64,000 nt of DNA, taken from an uncultured Bacteroidaceae bacterium. Its GTDB lineage: Bacteria; Bacteroidota; Bacteroidia; Bacteroidales; Bacteroidaceae. The stretch lies in assembly GCA_905236065.1 (NCBI GenBank), contig CAJONZ010000071.1, forward strand, positions 44,587 through 108,586. The letters run 5' to 3'. The notes beneath the pieces are model-generated. The model had not been told where the DNA came from. It saw only the letters and a program-made list of their open reading frames with translations, and did not search any database. How positions within the stretch are numbered: position 1 is the stretch's first letter; every line of letters starts with the position of its first letter. Positions 51,397-60,667 of this stretch are shown one piece after another. A program made the translations under genes and the position numbers.

Positions 51397-53238
51397 TTAC
51401 TCTTCATCTTTAAGGTACTTGTCGTATTCAACAGGGCGCAGGATGATGGCGCAGACACGCAGGGTGCGGTCGAAGGCTGCGGAATGCCCCCTGGAGGCAA
51501 GTGTGCTGAATGTTGAAGGTATGGTCACCTTGATGTTGGGGTAGTAGTCGCCAATGCCTGCATAGCAGCAGGGGAAGGTGAACTCTCCGAGGAAGAGGGT
51601 ATCGACCTTGGTGGTGTCGTTGAAGAAGTCGGTGTTGGCGATGTTGGTCTTCACCTCGGCTCCCGTGTTCTGATTGTAGGTGATAAGCTGGCTGCCAGCG
51701 ACGAAGTTGCTGTTGGTGAAGGGATAGTCGGTCAGCTTGGAGTTCCTGGGGTTGAAATAGTTAAGCGTGAAGTTCAGCCAGTTAGGCTTCACGACCGTCG
51801 TCGTGTCCGTGAGGTCCACGTCGGCAGGCGGAATGACGGCATAGATGCGGTAGGTGCCTGAGAGCACGTTGGGCAGGTAGTAGTCAACCTCTGGCTTACC
51901 GAAGGAAGAGGTGGGCTCAACCTGAATGAAGGAAAGCTGTGTGCCGTCGGTCAGATCGACCATGGAGCTGTCGGGGTAGTTGACCCGAATGTTTGAGCGT
52001 GTGCCACTGAGGGTACGGCAAGCCTGAATGCCCCGGACGGTGCGCTCGGGATTGAATGTCTCCCACGACTTGAACATCATGGAATCTACGACCACGGCCT
52101 GACCGTTGGAGAGTTTCACCTTTTCAACCGTGTGTTGCTCGGAGAAGAGGTTCTCGGGCTCGGAGAAGAGGTTGCGATAGGTGGAATAGACACTGTCCTT
52201 GGGTTCGCCTACGCCCCGGTAGGGATAGGGAATGCCGTCGAAGAACTTGGCATTGTACTTGTTGTTGTGGCTATAGGCAAGGTTGTTGACAATCTGACGA
52301 CGGATGAGGGAGTCTTTCAGATAGGACATGTCCATGGAAGGAGCGGTCAGCGCCGTGTAGGAGCCGTTGACGCCGGCAGAGGTGGAGTTCTCCACGTCCT
52401 GTGCCTGCAGGCTTGCTGCGTAGGTGTAGAGAGAGGCAATTTTATCATACATTTTCTTATAAGCCTCGTTGTTGGGCAGCAACATGGTGTAGGTGGAGTC
52501 CTCGGAGTCGAGTTTTGCACGGATGCTGTTGGTCATGTCGTTATAGGTAATCATGACGGAGTCGATGTAGGTCTGCTTACCATTGACCATCGGGCCTGGA
52601 ATGGACTTATCCTCGTCGAGGCGGGTCAGCTCGTACTTCTTGAAGTAGTTGGCGATGGAGTCGATGCCTGCCACCATCCAGATGTTCTGATAGGCGTTGG
52701 GCAGGAAGGGCGATTTGTCTTTCAGGATGTGGAGGGTACCGTTGACGCTTGGAATGTTGCGGCTGATAATCTCCACATCGTTGAATTTGTAGGTGCCATT
52801 CTCGCCTGAGAAGTCGTATGCCTTGTCGTTGAGGGTATGGATGCGCTCTTTGATGTATCCTGTGGCCTGATGGTTGTACTCAGCGACGTGGTTATAGACA
52901 AACTGGTTGACAATGGCATTGTGGTCGAGCGCAAGGATGGAGTCGCGCTGGGCATCGGTCAGGACGGGTGCCCACATGGTGTAATATTTGTTGGCACTCA
53001 GTTCGGAGCCCAAGCCTGCGGTCTCGATGATTTGCTTGAAGTTCGACAGTTGGGGATTTTCGGACAGATTCTCCCACAATGTCTTGGTTGCGGTCACGTC
53101 GTCGCCTGTCTGTACTGTGTTCCAGTCGTTCCAGTCGGAGCAGGAGGTGGCCGCTAAAAGTGAAAAGGTGCAAGTTAAAATGCCCAGCCGGGTCAGGGTC
53201 GTCCTTTTCATTTTCCCTTTATTTTTGTTGTTATTCAT
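51397..53238 (-). CDS. FAS1 (fasciclin)-type lipoprotein
   Basis: 613 residues, lipobox LAATSCSDW. The start is at 53238 or at the internal Met of MKRTTLTRLG (53211). The N-terminal half has the fasciclin pattern: LWENLSENPQLSNFKQIIETAG, YYTMWAPVLTDAQRDSI, VYNHVAEYNH, LHILKDKSPFLPN (H-box-like VNGTLHILK). A second half with beta-rich segments (YPDSSMVDLTDGTQLSF, DYYLPNVLSGTYRIYAVIPP) follows. FAS1 domains mediate adhesion or ligand binding. It is 54 bases after the previous FAS1 gene and 21 before SusC. Confidence 0.75.
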   Translation of the reverse strand: MNNNKNKGKMKRTTLTRLGILTCTFSLLAATSCSDWNDWNTVQTGDDVTATKTLWENLSENPQLSNFKQIIETAGLGSELSANKYYTMWAPVLTDAQRDSILALDHNAIVNQFVYNHVAEYNHQATGYIKERIHTLNDKAYDFSGENGTYKFNDVEIISRNIPSVNGTLHILKDKSPFLPNAYQNIWMVAGIDSIANYFKKYELTRLDEDKSIPGPMVNGKQTYIDSVMITYNDMTNSIRAKLDSEDSTYTMLLPNNEAYKKMYDKIASLYTYAASLQAQDVENSTSAGVNGSYTALTAPSMDMSYLKDSLIRRQIVNNLAYSHNNKYNAKFFDGIPYPYRGVGEPKDSVYSTYRNLFSEPENLFSEQHTVEKVKLSNGQAVVVDSMMFKSWETFNPERTVRGIQACRTLSGTRSNIRVNYPDSSMVDLTDGTQLSFIQVEPTSSFGKPEVDYYLPNVLSGTYRIYAVIPPADVDLTDTTTVVKPNWLNFTLNYFNPRNSKLTDYPFTNSNFVAGSQLITYNQNTGAEVKTNIANTDFFNDTTKVDTLFLGEFTFPCCYAGIGDYYPNIKVTIPSTFSTLASRGHSAAFDRTLRVCAIILRPVEYDKYLKDEE

Positions 53239-53292
53239 GTCTTACGTTTTTACGTTTGTTGTTTTTTACGTTTTCCGTTTTTGGAGTGGGGG

Positions 53293-55392
53293 TTACATCC
53301 AGTCTTCCTGATATTGGTCGTTGTTGATGATGTCAACGGGAACCAGTTCGATGAAGTCGAGCTGCCATTTCAGGTCGGAGTCGTCGGAAATCATGTTCTT
53401 GAATCGGAACCAGTAGTCCTCGCTTTGTTTGAACACCATCGGGTCGAACAGTTTGCGGAGGGTGATGGTACCGTCGGTGCGGCAGTTGCCTGCGCCGGTT
53501 TTGCCTTCGTCCACAGTGTCGGGGTGACCACGGAAACTGTAGGGAGCACGCATGTAGCCACGGTTGCGAAGGGCTTTGTCGCTGGCAATACCCTGATCTT
53601 CTTCCTCGCTGGCGTCGGTCCAGCCGATACGCTCGTCGCGTCCGGGAACACGCACGTCAAGCGGCAGCCCGAGCACCTGCATGGTCTGTACGTTCTTGCT
53701 GGTGCCGAGATAGAACTGCATGAAGCCGCCGTGATCCATTGGTGAGTAGAAGAGGCGAAGTTCGTAAGTTCCTGTGGGAACGTGGGGGAACTTGATGGCC
53801 ACGTCATATTGTCCCCATCCTTGGAAAGCGTTTGCCTGATAGGCACGGTAGTCACCGTTTACGTTGTAGCGCACCTTGGTGTCTTCGCCGTTGTAACAAT
53901 AGACGTTGTCGAAGTAAGTGACGGGGAATGCGATACGTGCGCCAGAGCCGCCACCGTTCATGGCAGACATCTGGGCCATGGTGTTGTATCGGAATCCGTT
54001 GTTGATGAACTCTACGAGGAAGGTGGTTGCCTCGAAACGCAGACGCTCATGCAACACACCGTTGGGAACGTTGGTGTCATAGACTAACATGCCGTTGAGG
54101 GCGTGGATGTAGCCGTTATGGGCGGCCTTGTTGAGCGACTGGTCGATGCGAACGCCCTGTTTCTGCATGGGGTGCATGTCGCTGGTGCCGCGTGTGCCCA
54201 CCTCGTTGGTCAGCGTGTTGTTTAGTTTCCACCTATTTATATATAATGTGGTACCGGGCTGTGGCTCCCAAATCTTAATCAGCGTGTTGGGCAGCATGGT
54301 CTCATAGTAGTCGTAAGGCTCGCCACCGCACTGGTCCACGTTGTAGTTCCACTTGTTGCCAGAACGTTTCTCGAAAACCATCTGGTCTTTCGACATGCCG
54401 GCATAGAGAATGTGGTAGGCGACGAACATGTTCAAGGCGTTGTTGCGGAGCTTGAAGTCGTCATTGGTCGTGCCGGTGTTGACGGTCAGGCCCTTCTCGT
54501 TGAGATAGTGGTACCAGTTTGCGGCGTTGCGATATTGTCGGTTGGCGTATGCCACGAGGTCATCGAAGGAGTTGATACCCGCATTTGCCATCACTGCGTC
54601 GGACTCGGCGAAAATGGTGTAGCGGATTTTACAATCTGTCGGGCTGTATAGTTCACTGCCGTTGGTGTCGGTCTTGTCCTTCAGCGAGTAGGTGATTCCC
54701 TTGTCCTTTTTCAGCACGGAATCGCAAAGGCCGGTTTTCACTAAAGCCTCGTAGAAGATGGAGTAGTTGGTCAAACTGTGCAGCACGTCGGGTAGCAGAC
54801 GGGTGTCGCGGCCAATGACATTGTCCAGTTTGTGGAAAATGCCATTGACAGCCTCGTTGTCCGGGCTGACGATGTGTGCCACGTCGTTGAGGGTGGTGCG
54901 TCCCTGGGCGTCAATGGAGGTGGATACGGGATAGCCCAGCATCGTGTTGAGGGTCTTGCCACCTCCGCCACCTTCCTCACTGGTCAGGTCTATGACGTTG
55001 CTGATGCCAGACAAGAGGTGGTACTTGGCAATATCGTTGCAAAGGCTGTCGTTGAGGCCGTCCATGGAGTTGCTGCTCAGTCCGTTGTGCGGAATCGGGG
55101 AGTTGGTGTCGTTGTACAGGCTATCTATGTAGGCTACGATGCCCGCATTGGATGGCGCAAAACAGGTGTATTGACCGTAGGCTGCAAGCGATTTGTCCAG
55201 CTCCACGTGTTGCAGAATCTGATAGAAGTACGAAAGGTCGGGGTCTTCCGTAATGTAGTCGGTAATGGTCTTACCGGTTGACGTGTAGAGGTCTTCTCCG
55301 TCTGGCTCATTACTACAGGAAGCAAGAGCTGCCACTGCCAGTGTGGCCACAGAGAGTGTCTGTATCTTATTGAATAGTCTGTTCTTTTTCAT
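53293..55392 (-). CDS. FAS1 (fasciclin)-type lipoprotein
   Basis: 699 residues, lipobox ALASCSN. The first domain reads TDYITEDPDLSYFYQILQHVELDKSL...YTCFAPSNAGIVAYIDSLY, a fasciclin FAS1 start with the FAPSN motif. Further on, MLGYPVSTSIDAQGRTTLNDVAHIV and AVNGIFHKLDNVI carry the H-box-like end. The C-terminal third is beta-rich and glycine-rich (FRYNTMAQMSAMNGGGSGARIAFPV), possibly a carbohydrate-binding sandwich. It is probably exposed on the surface and linked to the two SusC/SusD pairs flanking it. Confidence 0.78.
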   Translation of the reverse strand: MKKNRLFNKIQTLSVATLAVAALASCSNEPDGEDLYTSTGKTITDYITEDPDLSYFYQILQHVELDKSLAAYGQYTCFAPSNAGIVAYIDSLYNDTNSPIPHNGLSSNSMDGLNDSLCNDIAKYHLLSGISNVIDLTSEEGGGGGKTLNTMLGYPVSTSIDAQGRTTLNDVAHIVSPDNEAVNGIFHKLDNVIGRDTRLLPDVLHSLTNYSIFYEALVKTGLCDSVLKKDKGITYSLKDKTDTNGSELYSPTDCKIRYTIFAESDAVMANAGINSFDDLVAYANRQYRNAANWYHYLNEKGLTVNTGTTNDDFKLRNNALNMFVAYHILYAGMSKDQMVFEKRSGNKWNYNVDQCGGEPYDYYETMLPNTLIKIWEPQPGTTLYINRWKLNNTLTNEVGTRGTSDMHPMQKQGVRIDQSLNKAAHNGYIHALNGMLVYDTNVPNGVLHERLRFEATTFLVEFINNGFRYNTMAQMSAMNGGGSGARIAFPVTYFDNVYCYNGEDTKVRYNVNGDYRAYQANAFQGWGQYDVAIKFPHVPTGTYELRLFYSPMDHGGFMQFYLGTSKNVQTMQVLGLPLDVRVPGRDERIGWTDASEEEDQGIASDKALRNRGYMRAPYSFRGHPDTVDEGKTGAGNCRTDGTITLRKLFDPMVFKQSEDYWFRFKNMISDDSDLKWQLDFIELVPVDIINNDQYQEDWM

Positions 55393-55413
55393 AATGTTTC
55401 TTACTCCTTTTTG

Positions 55414-57195
55414 TTAGTAATTCTTTTCCCATTTGTCGGATGAACTATAGACCGGGTTCTGTTTGAGGGCGGGGTTCACTTCCAGTTCCCCCTCTCGGAT
55501 AGGCATGTATAAGTAAGGCTCGGTCGGCATCTTTGAGATAAGCGCATCGGGAGAGTCTATCTTACGGGCCATCAGGGTCAGCATCTGGCGGTAGTTCGTT
55601 GGGAAAGTGCCGCCTTGGTCGGCAAGGATGACGTTATAGTTTACTCCGGTCGTGTGGCGATAGTTGTAACGCAACAGGTCGTACCAACGCTTCCCCTCGA
55701 AGCAGAGTTCACGCAGGCGCTCTTCCAACACCAGTTCCTCGAATCCGGCCTTGGTGTTAATTTGGTTACCTTGAACGCTTTTGGAAGCTGTGAAACGGAG
55801 CGAGTCTGACAACAAACCCTCTGGGTGGGCGCGGTCGTTGACGGCCTTAACGATGTTATAAGCCTGGCGGAGTCTGATGTCGTCGTCTGCAACGACCAAC
55901 TGTCCCATGGCCTCGGCCTTCATCAGCATTACATCCGTCATGCGATAGATGATGTAATTCTGGGCAAACCTTTCGTTGCTGCGGTCTGCGATACGCGACT
56001 GCCCGTTGCCTGTTGGCGCAGTGTAAGAGAAAGTAGAGGGCGTAATCATCTTGCGCACATCGTATTGCTCTGCATCGGTGTTGGCAGCGAAGATGTATTT
56101 GATTTTCCGGCCATCATACTGCTGAGGAAAGACAGCGTTGCTGGTTCCCTGTGTGCCAAACATCTGCGGTGCCCTGAGATAGCCGTAATTGGCCGAATTG
56201 CTGTTGTATTTGTAGAGCATGGAGCATAAGCCCGAATTACCCATTTCTTTGTTGTTTACAACATTCTCTGAACCATTGAATTGCAATTCAAAAATGCTCT
56301 CCTCGTCGTTCTGGGTGATGAACAGGTTGTTGTAATCATTCTCATACTTGGCCAAAGCGGGGTAGGGATTGTTGGCATCGATGATTTCCATCGGCCCATA
56401 GCGGTGTGAGCTGTTCTTTGAGTTGATGACCAAATCGCAATATTCGATACATCTCTGATAGTCAGCGGCGGAGTTGTAGTTCGGGTCGTTGTGGTGTACC
56501 GATGCCTTCCAAAGATAGATGTCGGCCAACAAAGCATAGACAGCATCGCGGTTCAGCCAGCCTTTGCTTTTCCAGTCGTCGTAGGCTGTCGGGTCCATGA
56601 TGTGATTAGCCGCCTCCAACAGGTCTGCGATACATCCGTTGAGCACAACCTCCGGGGCACTTTGCGGGATGCTCATTTCCTGACTGTTCTCCATGTAACC
56701 CTCTGTTACGTAAGGCACGTCGCGGAACACACGCACCAAATAGAAATAGCACAAGGAACGTAGCGTCTTCATCTGTGCGATGTCGTTCAGGTAGTCTCCC
56801 TGCGTGTAATTGGGGTCTTCGCCCATCACGTCGCCAGCCTTCTTGATAACGATGTTGCAATAGTTGATAACTGAATAAAGCGATTGCCAGTTTGTGTATT
56901 GGTTGGTTGTCTCAATGTTTGCCGCACCAACCTGTCTTAATGCCTCGTAGATGCCTCCGCCTGTAATGCTGGAAGTCTGTACCAATTCGTCACTGCGGAA
57001 GTCTCCCCATACAATGAAGCGGGTAATCACATCGCTGGTAAGCATGTTGGCGTATGCACCATTCACCATGAGTGCCACGTCCGCTTTCGTCTTCCAAAAG
57101 TCCTCGTCAACCGTCTTGTCGGTTGGTGGCAAGGCTGTGTCAACACAAGAAACCGTGAGAAGTCCCGAAAGAATGATATTTAGATATTTTTTCAT
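55414..57195 (-). CDS. SusD-like nutrient-binding lipoprotein
   Basis: 593 residues, signal with lipobox (SGLLTVSCVD). Family blocks: LPPTDKTVDEDFWKTKADVALMVNGAYANML, MKTLRSLCYFYLVRVFRDVPYVTEGYM, and near the end VLEERLRELCFEGKRWYDLLRY and YLYMPIREGELEVNPALKQNP. A canonical SusD, more typical than the second one in the locus. Its SusC partner lies 46 bases upstream. Confidence 0.93.
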   Translation of the reverse strand: MKKYLNIILSGLLTVSCVDTALPPTDKTVDEDFWKTKADVALMVNGAYANMLTSDVITRFIVWGDFRSDELVQTSSITGGGIYEALRQVGAANIETTNQYTNWQSLYSVINYCNIVIKKAGDVMGEDPNYTQGDYLNDIAQMKTLRSLCYFYLVRVFRDVPYVTEGYMENSQEMSIPQSAPEVVLNGCIADLLEAANHIMDPTAYDDWKSKGWLNRDAVYALLADIYLWKASVHHNDPNYNSAADYQRCIEYCDLVINSKNSSHRYGPMEIIDANNPYPALAKYENDYNNLFITQNDEESIFELQFNGSENVVNNKEMGNSGLCSMLYKYNSNSANYGYLRAPQMFGTQGTSNAVFPQQYDGRKIKYIFAANTDAEQYDVRKMITPSTFSYTAPTGNGQSRIADRSNERFAQNYIIYRMTDVMLMKAEAMGQLVVADDDIRLRQAYNIVKAVNDRAHPEGLLSDSLRFTASKSVQGNQINTKAGFEELVLEERLRELCFEGKRWYDLLRYNYRHTTGVNYNVILADQGGTFPTNYRQMLTLMARKIDSPDALISKMPTEPYLYMPIREGELEVNPALKQNPVYSSSDKWEKNY

Positions 57196-57241
57196 GTTAG
57201 TTCTTAAGTTTTTGAGTTCCTAAGTTGTTACGTTCTCGCGA

Positions 57242-60200
57242 TTAGAATCCGATGTTCACAGAAGCTGTGAATTGCTTTGAACGTGGAGTTCTTGAGTTGT
57301 CTGTCGCTACGCCCCAGCCACCGATGGAAACCTCGGGGTCAACACCGCTGTACTTGGTCCAGCAGTAGAGGTTGTTCATGGAGAAGTAAAGCGAAAGGTT
57401 GCTGATGCCCAGCTTCTTGAGTGGCTTCTGCGGGAATGAGTATGAAATCTGCAAGTTTTGGAAACGCAGGAACGAACCATCTTCCACGTAACGGCTTGAG
57501 CCTTGCCAGTTGTAGCCAGTCGAGTGGAGTGCCCGTGGAATCGGAGTGATGTCTCCGTCCTTGCGCCAGCGGTAATTCACGGTTGAAGTCTGGTTGTTGG
57601 TTGTGTACATGTTTTCAAGATTCATGCGGGCTGCATTGATAATCTTGTTGCCTGCACGGTAGTTGAAACGTGCCACCAGTTTCCAGCGTCCATACTTGAG
57701 CGTCAGGCTGAAACCACCATTTACTTTTGGCATGGCATTGCCCAGATAGACTACGTCGAGGGCGTTGATTTGTCCGTCGTTGTTGATGTCCTCATAGATG
57801 GCGTCACCACCGTTGAACTCGTAGGTAGGTGCTCCATTCTCATAATTATAGACCATACGCTGTGGCGCTCCCTGGTTCGTCATCAGCACATGCCCCTCAT
57901 TGTCAAGGGCAACCGGGAAGGTCTTGCCTTCGTCCAACTGCTGATTAATCCATGCACGGTATTCCTCGGTCGTGAGGTTGTTCTCTTTTCGGTAATTCTC
58001 CAGATAGGAATAGGTATATTGATAGACTCCCTTGTATCGGAAGCCATAGATGGAACCCAGTGGGTTGTTCTCCTGAATGCGGTTCAGGTAGGAACCTCGG
58101 CTCGAAGCAGCCCACTCAGAGTTGATGCTACTCAGCACGCGGTCGTCCATCTCTTTGATGTTGTTTACGTTCTGTGCGATGTTGAAGCTGGCACTGACTG
58201 AGAACTTCTTGCCCACCTTGATGAAATCCTTACCGCTGATGTTCAATTCCCAACCGTCGTTGGTCATCTGTCCCACGTTGTACCAAGACAATGAGCTGTA
58301 ACCCGTGGAGGTAGGAATGCCTACACCCGTCATCAACAGGTCTTTCGTGTTCTTGCGGTAATAGTCGAAATCAATGGTCAGTCGGTCGTCAAAGAAATTC
58401 AAGTTACCACCCAGGTTGATGGAGGTGGTCTTCTCCCAGCGCAGGTCATCCAGTCTCATGCCATCTACGCTGCCATAGCGCACGGCACTTGCTCCCTGGC
58501 CATAGGAACCGGCACTTGTATTATATTTATTAAAGTAGAGATAGTCGGTAGAAGGGGCACGTCCGTTGATACCGTAACTGGCACGGAAGGCCAACATGGT
58601 CACCACTTCAGGCATCCAGCTACGGATAAACGGCTCGTCAATAATGTTCCAACGGCCTGAGAAGCCGGGGAAGGTGGCCCATTTGTGGGCAGGGCCGAAC
58701 TTCGAGTTACCGTCCATACGCACACTCACGCCCAGGCTGTAGCGGCTCTTGTAGGACACGTGTGAATTGAACAAGATGTTTTCGTCTGCACTGCGGCTCG
58801 TGGAGCTCGACATGGATGAGTAGGCTCCCTCGGCAGTTGTGGAGACGATGCCTGGAGGCAACTCGTAGAGCTTGACCACATGGCTGTTGCTCTTGGAGGT
58901 ATGCATCTGATAACGAAGCATGGCCATGGCCGACCAATCCTCATTGTTGAAGTGCGGGGTGAAGGTCAGCTTACCCTCCGCACCAATCTTGAAGCGGTTG
59001 CTTTCCGAGTTGGTACTCTCGTTGTACGTGCTTTGGTTCCAGCCCGTACCCGCACTTGAGCCTGTCGTAAGCGAGGCCGGATACCAGGTCGGCGAACTGT
59101 TGGCATAGATGTCGAAATCCACGTTGGCCGACAACGTCAGGCGGTGGTGGTCTGCATCCTTGCCCAACAACTCATAACGCAGCGTGAAGTCAGGGACGAT
59201 GCGGTAGGTCGATTCCTTCTTCCATGCCTCGTTGGCGATGGCCACGGGATTTCCGAGTCTCAGCACAGGGGAAAGGTTCGTGGAAGAGAAGTTTCCTGCG
59301 TATGGGTTGCCCGACGGATTCATCTTGTAATATTCGTTGGTGTCCGTACCGTCGGCATTCTGTCGATACACGGCCATGTTCGGTGCCAGCTGTTGGGCAA
59401 TGGCAAGCAAGTCGCTATAGTTCTTGTCGTTGTTGGTATATGTGAGTGCAAAATTGGTCGAGAAGCGGATGCGGTCGCTCACGTCGTAGTCCAACGTCAA
59501 GCGGGTCGTCAGACGGTCGAGGCGCTGCTTGATGATGGAACCCGTTTGGTTGTCGTAGCTACCAGAGATACGGAAACGTGCCTTCTCGCCACCACCTGTG
59601 ATGTTCAAGTTGATGTTATGCAACTTACCGAAATCCGAAACCTCCTTCACCCAGTCTGTGTTGTTGTTCCAGTTCTCGTATTCAGCCCATGAGCGGTCGT
59701 AGTTCAGCTCGGCCATGTTCTTCGTGGCTGTTGAACTTTGGGTGGGGTTGTAGAATTCCTCTTTCATCAGCATCGTGTAGTCGTCACCATTCAGCAGGTT
59801 GTAACCTTTCGGCATCCACGTGCCCGTAAACTTGTAAGAGAGATTCACTTTCGTCTTACCCCGCACACCGCGCTTCGTCGTAATCTGGATGACACCGTTC
59901 GCACCGTAGGCACCCCAGACAGCCGTCGCAGCGGCATCCTTCAGTACGTCAATCTTGGCAATATCGTCCACGTTGACCGAAAGCAACGCTGCATATTGCT
60001 CTTCCGAAGCATTCTGGAAGTCGAAGTTCTCGTCCGGGTTGTCGAAAATCTTGTCATCCACCACGATGAGTGGGTTTGCATCGCCGTTGATGGTCGTCAC
60101 ACCACGCAGGCGCATCTGTGTTCCTGCACCCAGGTTTCCTGAGTTTGCCACGATGTCGAGACCGGCGATTTCACCTTGCAGGGCTTCGTCGGCACTGGTG

Positions 60201-60649
60201 AACGACAGACCTTCCACGTCCTCCATGTTGAACGTCTGTGTGGCGACGGTCATTTCTCGGACAGGAATGCTCAGACCGCCGACGTCCGACTTCTTCTCAG
60301 CCTTCACCACGACTTCTTGCAGTTGGGTTTCCGACTCCATGAAGACCTGAAAGACCTTTTTCGTGCCAATCACCTGGTTGAAGGTCTTCAGACCCACGTA
60401 GGAGATGACCAGCCTGTTCTTCGTACTCTTGATGGCCATGGCAAAGTTTCCGTTGAAGTCGGTCGTCGTGGCATTGATGATACGGTTGTTACCGTCTCGC
60501 TCCACGACGTTGGCCATCATGACGGGGCCCATGTCGTCTGTAACCGTACCCGAGATGCGTGTTCCCTGGGCCATCACGACCGTCGGAAGCAGGCTCATCA
60601 GCGCGGTAATCAGCAGGGCTCCAATCTTCTGTGTGAATATATTGTTCAT
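57242..60649 (-). CDS. SusC-like TonB-dependent outer-membrane transporter
   Basis: 1135 residues. Signal peptide, carboxypeptidase-like domain (RISGTVTDDMGPVMMANVVERDGNNRIINATTTDFNGNFAM), TonB-box region (VVVKAEKK), plug with MRLRGVTTINGDANPLIVVDD and DIAKIDVLKDAAATAVWGAYGANGVIQITTKRG, and a barrel ending FTASVNIGF. It has all usual SusC marks. It sits 18 bases after the large FAS1 protein gene and forms the first SusC/SusD pair of the locus. Confidence 0.94.
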   Translation of the reverse strand: MNNIFTQKIGALLITALMSLLPTVVMAQGTRISGTVTDDMGPVMMANVVERDGNNRIINATTTDFNGNFAMAIKSTKNRLVISYVGLKTFNQVIGTKKVFQVFMESETQLQEVVVKAEKKSDVGGLSIPVREMTVATQTFNMEDVEGLSFTSADEALQGEIAGLDIVANSGNLGAGTQMRLRGVTTINGDANPLIVVDDKIFDNPDENFDFQNASEEQYAALLSVNVDDIAKIDVLKDAAATAVWGAYGANGVIQITTKRGVRGKTKVNLSYKFTGTWMPKGYNLLNGDDYTMLMKEEFYNPTQSSTATKNMAELNYDRSWAEYENWNNNTDWVKEVSDFGKLHNINLNITGGGEKARFRISGSYDNQTGSIIKQRLDRLTTRLTLDYDVSDRIRFSTNFALTYTNNDKNYSDLLAIAQQLAPNMAVYRQNADGTDTNEYYKMNPSGNPYAGNFSSTNLSPVLRLGNPVAIANEAWKKESTYRIVPDFTLRYELLGKDADHHRLTLSANVDFDIYANSSPTWYPASLTTGSSAGTGWNQSTYNESTNSESNRFKIGAEGKLTFTPHFNNEDWSAMAMLRYQMHTSKSNSHVVKLYELPPGIVSTTAEGAYSSMSSSTSRSADENILFNSHVSYKSRYSLGVSVRMDGNSKFGPAHKWATFPGFSGRWNIIDEPFIRSWMPEVVTMLAFRASYGINGRAPSTDYLYFNKYNTSAGSYGQGASAVRYGSVDGMRLDDLRWEKTTSINLGGNLNFFDDRLTIDFDYYRKNTKDLLMTGVGIPTSTGYSSLSWYNVGQMTNDGWELNISGKDFIKVGKKFSVSASFNIAQNVNNIKEMDDRVLSSINSEWAASSRGSYLNRIQENNPLGSIYGFRYKGVYQYTYSYLENYRKENNLTTEEYRAWINQQLDEGKTFPVALDNEGHVLMTNQGAPQRMVYNYENGAPTYEFNGGDAIYEDINNDGQINALDVVYLGNAMPKVNGGFSLTLKYGRWKLVARFNYRAGNKIINAARMNLENMYTTNNQTSTVNYRWRKDGDITPIPRALHSTGYNWQGSSRYVEDGSFLRFQNLQISYSFPQKPLKKLGISNLSLYFSMNNLYCWTKYSGVDPEVSIGGWGVATDNSRTPRSKQFTASVNIGF

Positions 60650-60667
60650 AGTTGATGTATTTTAGGG